A stretch of 64,000 nt of DNA from Streptomyces lydicus (GTDB lineage: Bacteria > Actinomycetota > Actinomycetes > Streptomycetales > Streptomycetaceae), in contig NZ_CP017157.1 in the NCBI RefSeq assembly GCF_001729485.1, positions 6,882,001-6,946,000 on the forward strand. Direction: 5' to 3'. Of the stretch, positions 35,285-43,195 are shown one piece after another. The position numbers and the translations under genes were made by a program. The notes under the pieces were generated by a model. That model had not been told where the DNA came from. It worked only from the letters and a program-made list of their open reading frames with translations, and searched no databases. How positions within the stretch are numbered: the first letter of the stretch is position 1; each line of letters starts with the position of its first letter.

Positions 35285-38230
35285 GTGATACGAGATCAAG
35301 AAGAGACGGCCGAGCAGCAGGGTGCGGCGCCTCCGCGGGAGGCGGGCGCCCCTGACGTGCTGCCCGTCGAGGGGAAGCACCAACGGAGGCCGGTCACGGC
35401 TTCCGCTACCGAAAAGGCGAGCACGATCGAGAAGGCCGAACGACCAGGGGCCTCCGAGAGGCCGGAAGGGCCCGAGGAGCCCGTGCCATCCGAGCGCGAC
35501 GAGGAGGAGCGCGACGACGAGCGGGGACGGGACGAGCACGTCGAGCACGACAAGGACGCGGGACCGGCGTCCGGAGCGGCCCGGAGCCGGGCCCGCACGG
35601 GTTCGCACCGTGCCGACCTGACGCCCGACGAGTGCGGCGAGTTCCACGTCGACCGGGTCTCCGGCGACGAGCCGCTGCTGCCCGCCCGGGTGCACCGGCC
35701 CGCGGACCTGCTGCGGCTGCTGCTGGGCATGGCCGGGATCGCCCTGGTCCTGGGGCTCGCGACGTTCGCCCACGGCACCACCCAGGGCCTGGCGCGGGAC
35801 ATCGGGACGGGCGCGAAGGCGGCGCCGCCGCTGCTGATCAACCTGGCGGGGCTGACGTCCAGCGTCGCGGTGCTGATCGTGCCGGTGGCGTTCGCCGTCG
35901 AGCGGTTGATCAAGCGTGACGGGCTGCGGATCGCCGACGGTGTGCTCGCCGCCGTCCTCGCCCACGGGGTGTCGCTCGCCACCGACCTGTGGGTGGCCGA
36001 GGCGGCGCCCGCCTCCATCCGGGTCGCGCTGACCCAGCCGCTCGCGAACGGTTCGCTGTCCGCGCCGGTGCACAGCTATCTGGCGCCGGTGATCGCCTAT
36101 ATGACGGCGGTGGGGATGTCCCGGCGGCCGCGCTGGCGGGTCGCGATGTGGGCGGTGGTGCTGCTCGACGTCGTCGCGGTGCTGGTGGGGCGGTACTCCA
36201 CGCCGTTCGCCATCATCACGACGGTGCTGATCGGCTGGACCGTCGCCTACGGCACGCTCTACGCCGTCGGCTCCCCCAACGTCCGCCCCACCGGCCAGAA
36301 CCTCCTGGCGGGTCTGCGCCGGGTCGGCTTCCACCCGGTGAGCGCGCTGCGCGCCGAGGACACCGCGGGGCCGGAGAACAACGAGCACGCCGACCGCGGC
36401 CGCCGCTACATCGTCACCCTGGAGGACGGCCCGCCGATCGACGTCACCGTCGTCGACCGCGAGCAGCAGGCGCAGGGCTTCTTCTACCGGGTGTGGCGGC
36501 GGCTGTCGCTGCGCGGCATCAACCAGCGCCGGAGCCTGCAGTCGCTGCGCCAGGCGCTGGAGCAGGAGGCGCTGCTGGCGTACGCGGCCATCGCGGCCGG
36601 CGCCAACGCGCCCAAGCTGATCGCCGCCTCGGAGCTCGGTCCGGACGCGGTGATGCTGGTCTACGAGCACGTCGGGGGCCGCACCTTCGACACGCTGGCC
36701 GACGAGGAGATCACCGACGCGCTGATGCACAGCGCCTGGCGGCAGGTGCAGGCGCTGCAGTCGCGGCGGATCGCGCACCGCCGGCTGGTCGGTGACGCGC
36801 TGCTGGTGGATCGTTCCGGCGACATCGTCCTGACGGAGCTGCGCGGCGGTGAGATCGCGGCCGGTGACCTGGTGCTGCGGATGGACATCGCGCAGCTGCT
36901 GGCCACCTGCGGGCTGCGGGTCGGCGCCGAGCGGGCGGTCGCCGCGGCCGTCGAGGTGCTCGGCCCGGACGCGGTCGCCGACAGCCTGCCGATGCTCCAG
37001 CCGATCGCGCTCAGCCGCACCACCCGCGCCACCCTGCGGCAGCTGGCCCGGGAACGCTCCAAGCGGGAGCGGGAGGCGGTGCTGGCGGCGTCGCAGGCCG
37101 CCAAGGAGGCCCGGGAGGCCCGTGACGCGGCGGCGGCGAAGGACCGCAGGACGCTGCGGGCCGAGCGGCACGCGGAGAAGAACGCCGAGAAGCGGGCGCT
37201 GGACGAGGCGTCGGAGGAGGCCCGCGAGGAGGACCTGCTGGCGCAGATCCGCCGGCAGGTGCTGCTGATCCGGCCGACCGCGGTGATCGAACCGGCGAAG
37301 CTGGAGCGGCTCAGCCCGCGCATCCTGATCAGCTGGATCGCCGGTGCCTTCGCGGTGTACCTGCTGCTGTCGCAGCTCACCAACTTCAACCTCGGTGACG
37401 TGATCAGCGAGGCCCAGTGGGTGTGGGTGCTGGTGGCGATGTTCTTCTCGGTGGTGACGTACATCGCGGCGGCGATGAGCCTGCTGGGCTTCGTCACGGA
37501 GAAGGTGTCGTTCGTCAAGGCGGTCGTCGCGCAGGTCGCGGGCGACTTCGTGAAGCTGGTGGCGCCCGCGGCGATCGGCGGCGTGGCGCTCAACACCCGC
37601 TTCCTCCAGCGGGCCGGGGTGCGTCCCGGTCTGGCGGTGGCGAGCGTCGGCGCGTCCCAGCTGTTCGGGCTGGGCAGCCACATCGTGCTGCTGCTGGCCT
37701 TCGGCTACCTCACCGGCACCGAGCACGCGCCGCAGATCTCACCGTCCCGTACGGTCATCGCCGGGCTGCTGACCGTCGCCGTACTGGTGCTGGTCGTCAC
37801 GGCCGTCCCGGTGCTGCGGAAGTTCGTCTCGACGCGGGTGCGCTCGCTGTTCGCCGGGGTGGTCCCCCGCATGCTGGACATCCTCCAGCGGCCGCGGAAG
37901 CTGGTCACCGGCATCGGCGGGATGCTGCTGCTGACCGCGGCGAACGTGATGTGCCTGGACGCCTCGATCCGGGCGTTCGGCGGCGACCAGCTCAGTTACG
38001 CGAGTATCGCGGTCGCCTTCCTCGCCGGTAACGCGATCGGCTCCGCCGCCCCCACGCCGGGCGGTGTGGGCGCCGTCGAGGGCGCCCTGATCGGTGCGCT
38101 GACGTTCGCGGGGCTCCCCGGCGACACGGCGTTCCCGGCGGTGCTGCTGTTCCGGCTGATGGTGTTCTGGCTGCCGGTGCTGCCGGGCTGGCTGGCCTTC
38201 ACCTACCTGACGCGCAAGGGGGAGATCTGA
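35285..38230 (+). CDS. Pseudokinase fused to LPG-synthase/flippase-like membrane protein, 981 aa
   Basis: Order of parts: acidic disordered N-terminus (1-115); a first bundle of about six transmembrane helices (140-315); a kinase-like domain (about 345-600) with EQEALLAYAAIAAG as alpha-C; a charged coiled coil (605-655, ERSKREREAVLAASQAAKEA); and a second membrane domain (675-975) of the lysylphosphatidylglycerol-synthase TM/UPF0104 flippase family, with NAIGSAAPTPGGVGAVEGAL. The kinase catalytic loop reads HRRLVGDALLVD and the DFG position TELRGG, so phosphotransfer is unlikely. There is no lysyl-transferase domain. GTG 35285; ribosome site weak. A strong terminator follows. Substrate unknown, probably a lipid-linked molecule. 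Confidence 0.85.
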   Translation: MIRDQEETAEQQGAAPPREAGAPDVLPVEGKHQRRPVTASATEKASTIEKAERPGASERPEGPEEPVPSERDEEERDDERGRDEHVEHDKDAGPASGAARSRARTGSHRADLTPDECGEFHVDRVSGDEPLLPARVHRPADLLRLLLGMAGIALVLGLATFAHGTTQGLARDIGTGAKAAPPLLINLAGLTSSVAVLIVPVAFAVERLIKRDGLRIADGVLAAVLAHGVSLATDLWVAEAAPASIRVALTQPLANGSLSAPVHSYLAPVIAYMTAVGMSRRPRWRVAMWAVVLLDVVAVLVGRYSTPFAIITTVLIGWTVAYGTLYAVGSPNVRPTGQNLLAGLRRVGFHPVSALRAEDTAGPENNEHADRGRRYIVTLEDGPPIDVTVVDREQQAQGFFYRVWRRLSLRGINQRRSLQSLRQALEQEALLAYAAIAAGANAPKLIAASELGPDAVMLVYEHVGGRTFDTLADEEITDALMHSAWRQVQALQSRRIAHRRLVGDALLVDRSGDIVLTELRGGEIAAGDLVLRMDIAQLLATCGLRVGAERAVAAAVEVLGPDAVADSLPMLQPIALSRTTRATLRQLARERSKREREAVLAASQAAKEAREARDAAAAKDRRTLRAERHAEKNAEKRALDEASEEAREEDLLAQIRRQVLLIRPTAVIEPAKLERLSPRILISWIAGAFAVYLLLSQLTNFNLGDVISEAQWVWVLVAMFFSVVTYIAAAMSLLGFVTEKVSFVKAVVAQVAGDFVKLVAPAAIGGVALNTRFLQRAGVRPGLAVASVGASQLFGLGSHIVLLLAFGYLTGTEHAPQISPSRTVIAGLLTVAVLVLVVTAVPVLRKFVSTRVRSLFAGVVPRMLDILQRPRKLVTGIGGMLLLTAANVMCLDASIRAFGGDQLSYASIAVAFLAGNAIGSAAPTPGGVGAVEGALIGALTFAGLPGDTAFPAVLLFRLMVFWLPVLPGWLAFTYLTRKGEI

Positions 38231-38276
38231 CCTCCCGCGCCCGGGGGTGAGCGCGTGGCCGCCCCGCGGCACGCGG

Positions 38277-38310
38277 AAGGCGCCGGTCCGTTTCGACGGA
38301 CCGGCGCCTT
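38277..38310. terminator. Convergent terminator between flippase-like gene and moeZ
   Basis: 14-bp perfect stem AAGGCGCCGGTCCG / CGGACCGGCGCCTT with a TTTCGA loop, A/T-flanked on both sides so it can act in both directions. Confidence 0.82.
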
Positions 38311-38331
38311 GCGCGTGGACGAAGCAGTGGC

Positions 38332-39510
38332 CTAGTAGACCGGCTTCTCCGGCTCGACGGTGTTCACCCAGCCGATGACGCCGCCGCCGACGTGCACCGC
38401 GTCGGCGAAGCCCGCGGACTTCAGCACCGCCAGCACCTCCGCCGAGCGGACGCCCGTCTTGCAGTGCAGGACGATCTTCCGGTCCTGCGGCAGGTCCTGC
38501 AGGGCGCTGCCCATCAGGAACTCGTTCTTCGGGATCAGGCGGGCGCCGGGGATGGAGACGATCTCGAACTCGTTCGGCTCGCGGACGTCGATGATGTCGA
38601 TCTTCTCGTCGGCGTCGATCCACTCCTTGAGCTGCCGCGGAGTGATCGTCGAGCCGGCCGCCGCCTCCTGGGCCTCCTCGGACACGACGCCGCAGAACGC
38701 CTCGTAGTCGATGAGCTCGGTGACGGTCGGGTTCTCCCCGCAGACCGCGCAGTCCGGGTCCTTGCGGACCTTGACCTGGCGGTACGTCATCTCCAGGGCG
38801 TCGTAGATCATCAGGCGGCCGACGAGCGGGTCGCCGATGCCGGCCAGGAGCTTGATGGCCTCGTTGACCTGGATGGAGCCGATGGAGGCGCACAGCACGC
38901 CGAGGACGCCACCCTCGGCGCAGGAGGGCACCATGCCCGGCGGCGGGGGCTCCGGGTACAGGCAGCGGTAGCAGGGGCCGTGCTCGGACCAGAAGACCGA
39001 CGCCTGGCCGTCGAAGCGGTAGATCGAGCCCCAGACGTACGGCTTGTTCAGCAGCACGCAGGCGTCGTTGACCAGGTAGCGGGTGGCGAAGTTGTCCGTG
39101 CCGTCCACGATGAGGTCGTACTGGGCGAAGAGCTCCATGACGTTCGTGGAGTCGAGGCGCTCTTCGTGCAGGTTGACCGTGACGTACGGGTTGATGCCCA
39201 GGACCGTGTCCTTGGCGGACGCGGCCTTGGAGCGGCCGATGTCCGCCTGGCTGTGGATGATCTGGCGCTGCAGGTTCGACTCGTCGACCTCGTCGAACTC
39301 CACGATGCCGAGCGTGCCCACGCCGGCCGCGGCCAGATACATCAGCGCGGGCGAGCCCAGGCCGCCGGCGCCGACACAGAGCACCTTGGCGTTCTTCAGC
39401 CGCTTCTGCCCGTCCATCCCGACATCGGGGATGATCAGGTGGCGGGAGTACCTGCGGACCTCGTCGACGGTGAGCTCCGAAGCGGGCTCGACCAGGGGTG
39501 GCAGCGACAC
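38332..39510 (-). CDS. moeZ: Adenylyltransferase/sulfurtransferase MoeZ, 392 aa
   Basis: E1-like domain fused to a rhodanese domain. It adenylates the C-terminal Gly-Gly of sulfur-carrier proteins (MoaD, ThiS, CysO) and loads sulfur. The nucleotide site is VGAGGLGSPALMYLAAAG, the zinc knuckles are CYRC and CAVC, and the rhodanese active-site Cys lies in LHCKTGVRSAE. GTG 39510 has GAGGT 5 nt upstream and gives a family-typical 392 aa; the frame is open to 39525. It lies between the polysaccharide-type cassette and the flippase-like gene. In mycobacteria it sits directly beside the DUF3152 gene, which here is 6 kb away. Confidence 0.95.
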   Translation of the reverse strand: MSLPPLVEPASELTVDEVRRYSRHLIIPDVGMDGQKRLKNAKVLCVGAGGLGSPALMYLAAAGVGTLGIVEFDEVDESNLQRQIIHSQADIGRSKAASAKDTVLGINPYVTVNLHEERLDSTNVMELFAQYDLIVDGTDNFATRYLVNDACVLLNKPYVWGSIYRFDGQASVFWSEHGPCYRCLYPEPPPPGMVPSCAEGGVLGVLCASIGSIQVNEAIKLLAGIGDPLVGRLMIYDALEMTYRQVKVRKDPDCAVCGENPTVTELIDYEAFCGVVSEEAQEAAAGSTITPRQLKEWIDADEKIDIIDVREPNEFEIVSIPGARLIPKNEFLMGSALQDLPQDRKIVLHCKTGVRSAEVLAVLKSAGFADAVHVGGGVIGWVNTVEPEKPVY

Positions 39511-39584
39511 GGATGACCTCAACAAGGGGGTTGGTCGGGTATCTCAGGATTGATTGTCTTCCCGTAACACTGCCACGCCCTTCT

Positions 39585-40352
39585 TCATTCCGAGACACCT
39601 GTTCCGATGCGCGAGACACATTCGTCCCAGTAGCCGGGCAGCGACTCCCAGGCGTCACCGGCGGCACCCGCCGCCCCGGCGGCCCGGCGGTCGGTGACGT
39701 ACACGGTGCCCGCCCCCTGCCAGCGGGCGATCCGCAGCGCCTCCTCCACATGGGTGCGCGGCACGCTGTGGACGAGGTGGCAGAACCGCTGCGGAGGGTG
39801 GTCGGCGGTCCACTCCGCCACCTGTGACCAGCGGTAGTCGGCCCAGCGCCCGGCGAAGGTGACGAGCTGGTCGGCGTACTCGGCGTAGCCGGGGTGCGGG
39901 TGGCTGCCGTGCCCGAGGACCAGGTGGCCGCCGTCGCTCAGGGCCCGCAGGGTGGCGGTGGTCCGCCGGGTCGCGGGCAGGTGGACCGGGCCGTTGGGGG
40001 CGCGGTCGAGCCAGAAGCCGTCGACCTTGTACCACTCCAGGTAGCGGTGGGCGTCGGAGACCAGCTCGGCGTAGGGGCGCGCGCCACGCCCCAGGTCCAG
40101 GTGTCCCAGCACTCGGACACCCGTCTCACGCAGCCGGGCGGCGGCCGGCAGGCAGTACGGGTCGGGCCGGGCACCGGGCCCGTTGGACACGTTGAGCACC
40201 GCCCAGTGCAGCGTCCCCGGCGGGCAGCGCAGCAGTTCGGCCCACTCGGCGGCGGCCAGCAGCGGATGCCCGAAGCCGGGGGCGCCGAGGCCCAGCGGGG
40301 CGGCCCCGGTCGGCGCGCGGGTGCCACCGGCCGGGGTGGTCAGATGCGACAT
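39585..40352 (-). CDS. Spherulation-specific family 4 (spherulin-4-like) protein, 255 aa
   Basis: TIM-barrel-like protein of the spherulin-4 family, related to endo-alpha-1,4-polygalactosaminidase-type (GH114-like) glycosidases. Conserved acidic positions are in LGHLDLGRGARPY, KVDGFWLDRAPNGP and WTADHPPQRFCHLVHSV. Unlike many relatives it has no signal peptide or membrane helix; the N-terminus is Gly/Pro/Ala-rich. ATG 40352 overlaps the 3' end of the epimerase gene by 13 bp, so the two are coupled. It is last in the five-gene minus-strand cassette. It probably trims or recognises an amino-sugar polymer or lipid-linked intermediate; this is inference from the family. Confidence 0.85.
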   Translation of the reverse strand: MSHLTTPAGGTRAPTGAAPLGLGAPGFGHPLLAAAEWAELLRCPPGTLHWAVLNVSNGPGARPDPYCLPAAARLRETGVRVLGHLDLGRGARPYAELVSDAHRYLEWYKVDGFWLDRAPNGPVHLPATRRTTATLRALSDGGHLVLGHGSHPHPGYAEYADQLVTFAGRWADYRWSQVAEWTADHPPQRFCHLVHSVPRTHVEEALRIARWQGAGTVYVTDRRAAGAAGAAGDAWESLPGYWDECVSRIGTGVSE

Positions 40353-41296
40353 GCCGCCTCCATCCAGATGTCGGCCAGCGACTCCTCCAGGCCGATCCGG
40401 GGGCGCCAGCCGAGCCGGTCGCGGGCGGTGCGCACATCGGCCTGCTGCCAGGTGCCGCAGCCGTCCGGGTACGGGTAGGTGGCGGGCGGCGAGCCCACGG
40501 GGTGCTCGGCGGCCGGGCCGGGGATCACCAGCCGGGCCGGCGGCGAGTCCAGCTCGTGCAGCGCGCCGCCGAAGCCGGCGACCCGGGCGAGCACCGAAGC
40601 GGCCTCGCGCAGCCGCACCGCGCGGCCGGTACCGATGTTGACCACGCCCTGCGCGGCGGACAGCGAGGCGGCGTGCACGGCCCGGGCCACGTCGCGCACG
40701 TCGACGAAGTCCCGCTGCACGCCGAGCCCGCCGAGCTTGAGTTCGCTGTCGCCGGACTGCATGGCGCGGCGCATGGCCTCGGCGAGCCGGCCGAGCGGCG
40801 AGCCGGCCGGCGTTCCGGGCCCGACCGGGGAGAAGACCCGCAGCACCACCGCGTCCAGCCCGGAGCCCAGGACGAGTTCGGTGGCGGCGAGCTTGCTGAC
40901 GCCGTACGGGCCGCCGGGGCGCGGCACCGCGTCCTCGGCGGTCGACGAGCCGGGCTGCGAGGGCCCGTACTCGGAGGCGCAGCCCAGGTGGACGAGGCGG
41001 GCGCCGCAGCCGCTGCGGCGCAGCGACTCGCAGATGGTGGCGACCGCGACGGTGTTGTGCCGGGTCAGTTCCCGGGCGCCGCCCCGGGTGGCGCCGGCGC
41101 AGTTGACGACCACGCCGGGGTGCACCGCGTCGAGGAAGCGGGTGAGCGCGCCGGGGCTGCCGGTGGCCAGGTCGAAGCGGACGTCGGCGTCGTCGCCCCG
41201 CCCGAGGGCGGTGAGCTGGACGGCGGGGTCGGCGAGCAGGCGGTCGGCGACGTAGCGGCCGAGGTAGCCGTTGGCGCCGATGAGCAGCACCCTCAT
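40340..41296 (-). CDS. NAD-dependent nucleotide-sugar epimerase/reductase, 318 aa
   Basis: Extended SDR with NAD-binding GANGYLG at residues 8-14, then VVNCAGATRG, the catalytic Ser in LGCASEYG and YGVSK providing Tyr and Lys. This is typical of UDP- or dTDP-sugar 4-epimerases/reductases and GDP-sugar enzymes; the exact sugar cannot be read. ATG 41296. It is preceded by a 243-bp gap after the 8-TM protein gene and overlaps the spherulin-4-like gene by 13 bp. It is the likely source of a modified sugar nucleotide for the cassette glycosyltransferase. Confidence 0.9.
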   Translation of the reverse strand: MRVLLIGANGYLGRYVADRLLADPAVQLTALGRGDDADVRFDLATGSPGALTRFLDAVHPGVVVNCAGATRGGARELTRHNTVAVATICESLRRSGCGARLVHLGCASEYGPSQPGSSTAEDAVPRPGGPYGVSKLAATELVLGSGLDAVVLRVFSPVGPGTPAGSPLGRLAEAMRRAMQSGDSELKLGGLGVQRDFVDVRDVARAVHAASLSAAQGVVNIGTGRAVRLREAASVLARVAGFGGALHELDSPPARLVIPGPAAEHPVGSPPATYPYPDGCGTWQQADVRTARDRLGWRPRIGLEESLADIWMEAACRI

Positions 41297-41539
41297 CGTG
41301 CGGCCCCCCGGTGCGCGTGGCGTGTGGTCGGCTGGACGTTCATGGTGTCGTGCTCCTCATGCGGATGGTGGGAAGTACGTCGGCTCCGGCCGCGGGGCCG
41401 GGCGCGCCGTGGGGGCGGGCCGGGTGGGGAGTGGGATCCGCGGCGGAGGGGCCGAAGGGGCCGTTTCGGGGTGCCTCTTCGGGGGTGGGTGGCGGGGCGC
41501 CCCGTATGGGGGTGCGGGCGCCCGCGGCGGGGCGGGGGA

Positions 41540-42892
41540 TCACGGCCGGGGCGTCCCCGCCGGTCCGGTGGGGGCGGACGCGTGCGCGCAGGCGCCGGTG
41601 AGCGCCCGCAGGCCGTATCCGAGGAGGCCGAGGGCCGCGACGCCGGCGGCCACGGCGGGTACCGCGGCCGGGCCCGCGGCGGTGGTCAGCGTCTCGACGG
41701 GGAGGCCGAGCGGGGTGAGGCCGGGGAGCCGGGCGCTCAGGACCAGGGCGGCGGCGAGTGCCTCCAGGGCCGCGGCGCAGGCGAGGCCGGTGGCGGCCGC
41801 CTCGGGGAAGCCGTGGACGGCGAGCAGCCGGGCGAGGAAGAGCAGCACCCCCAGGGCGGCCGGCGCCACGACGGCCGGGGCCGGCGCGCCGTGGCTCCCG
41901 AGGACCGCCCGCGCGCCGAGCAGCAGCGCCGTCAGCGCGCCCAGGAAGAGCAGGGTGGCACCGAGCAGCAGCGGCCGGACGCGGGCGGCGAACTCCTCCA
42001 GGCCGCGGCTGGTCGCGAGGGCGCGCCGGCCGCGCCGGGCGAACCAGCGGGCGCCGCCGGCCGCCGGGAGGACGGCGAGGGAGAGCGCCAGGGCGGCGGC
42101 GACGTCGGCCCGTGGCGTCGCGGACGGCAGGTCGGGGCCGCCGGCCAGCAGCTGCCCGAGCAGCCAGTCGCCGTACACCGCGTAGCCGGCCGCCCAGCAG
42201 ACGCAGACCCACAGGGCCGCGGTGCGCGCCGCCCCGGTGCCGCGGTGGCGGACGCGCAGCGGTCCGGAGCGTACGGCCAGCCGGACGGCGAGGACGATCA
42301 GTACGACGCCCGCGGCACCGACCGCCGTACGGACGGCGGGGGTTGCCGGAGCGGCGGGGAAGGCGCGGGGGGCCGCGCCGGGCGGGGAGGCGAGGGCGGC
42401 CAGGGCGACGACGGTGGCGGTCGTGACGGCGCCGGGGAGGAGCTGGAGCACGGCGGCGCAGCGTCCGCCCCACCCCCGGACCGGCCTCCCACCCGCCTCC
42501 GGAATGCCGGCTTCCGGGTACGCGTCCCCGGCGTCCGGTCCGCCCGCGGGCCGGTCCCCTGGAGCGCCACCGCCCCCCGGCGCCGCCGCCGCGGCGCCCT
42601 GGTCCGCGCGGGGCACCCGGGCGTAGAGCTCCTCGGCGAGGGAGAAGACGTCGCGGTGCCGGAAGCGGGCGGCCGTGCGGTCGGTGACGCCGTGGGCCTC
42701 CAGGCCGGCGGCGATCTCCAGCGCGTCGACGGCGTGGGCGCACAGCGCGTGGTGGCGGTGCATCAGGGCGCGTACGGGGTCGGCGGACCCCCGGCGCGCG
42801 GGCCGGCCGGCGGCGCGCTCGCCCCCCGTACCGTCGTGGCCTTCCGCCGTGTCCTTCAGGGCACGGGCGGAGCCGCCTTCGGGCGCGTTCAT
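41540..42892 (-). CDS. Polytopic membrane protein of the glycan cassette, 450 aa
   Basis: The N-terminal 150 residues are cytoplasmic: a helical histidine-rich segment (MHRHHALCAHAVDALEIAAG), FRHRDVFSLAEELYARVPR, then a Gly/Pro-rich linker. Eight predicted transmembrane helices follow between about residues 155 and 435. The length is close to PelG-type Wzx/MATE-like exporters (about 455 aa), but the N-terminal domain differs and no family could be assigned. ATG 42892 overlaps the stop of the 88-aa ORF (ATGA) and has GGAGG 9 nt upstream. Position in the cassette suggests export or polymerisation of the glycan. Confidence 0.8.
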   Translation of the reverse strand: MNAPEGGSARALKDTAEGHDGTGGERAAGRPARRGSADPVRALMHRHHALCAHAVDALEIAAGLEAHGVTDRTAARFRHRDVFSLAEELYARVPRADQGAAAAAPGGGGAPGDRPAGGPDAGDAYPEAGIPEAGGRPVRGWGGRCAAVLQLLPGAVTTATVVALAALASPPGAAPRAFPAAPATPAVRTAVGAAGVVLIVLAVRLAVRSGPLRVRHRGTGAARTAALWVCVCWAAGYAVYGDWLLGQLLAGGPDLPSATPRADVAAALALSLAVLPAAGGARWFARRGRRALATSRGLEEFAARVRPLLLGATLLFLGALTALLLGARAVLGSHGAPAPAVVAPAALGVLLFLARLLAVHGFPEAAATGLACAAALEALAAALVLSARLPGLTPLGLPVETLTTAAGPAAVPAVAAGVAALGLLGYGLRALTGACAHASAPTGPAGTPRP

Positions 42893-43155
42893 ACGTCGTC
42901 CCCCTCCCCCGGGGCCTGCGGGCGGGCGGCCCGTCCGGGGCGGAGGCGGCCGGCGAGCGTCCGGAGGACGGCCGGGGCGGGGTGCGCCGCCGCGGAGGCC
43001 GGCGCGTCGGGCCGGCCGCGGCGCCGGAGACCCTCGCGGTTGCCGGCCTGCGCCACATCGGCCATGCCCGTCACGAGCGCCACACCCACCACACCCATCG
43101 CACACATCACGTCCAGCACACCCGTCATGACTGCCATCTCCCTCACGCTGATCAC
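42889..43155 (-). CDS. Small membrane protein of the glycan cassette, 88 aa
   Basis: One hydrophobic helix near the N-terminus (TGVLDVMCAMGVVGVALVTG) followed by a basic Pro/Arg-rich tail. GTG 43155 has GAGG about 6 nt upstream; the internal ATG 43137 has GAGGGAG immediately before it. The stop overlaps the start of the 8-TM gene (ATGA), which supports translation. There is no recognisable domain. It starts 41 bp downstream of the glycosyltransferase stop. Confidence 0.65.
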   Translation of the reverse strand: MISVREMAVMTGVLDVMCAMGVVGVALVTGMADVAQAGNREGLRRRGRPDAPASAAAHPAPAVLRTLAGRLRPGRAARPQAPGEGDDV

Positions 43156-43195
43156 GCCTGCCTCATCGCTCTGCCGCCCCGTCCCGCCGGTCGTC

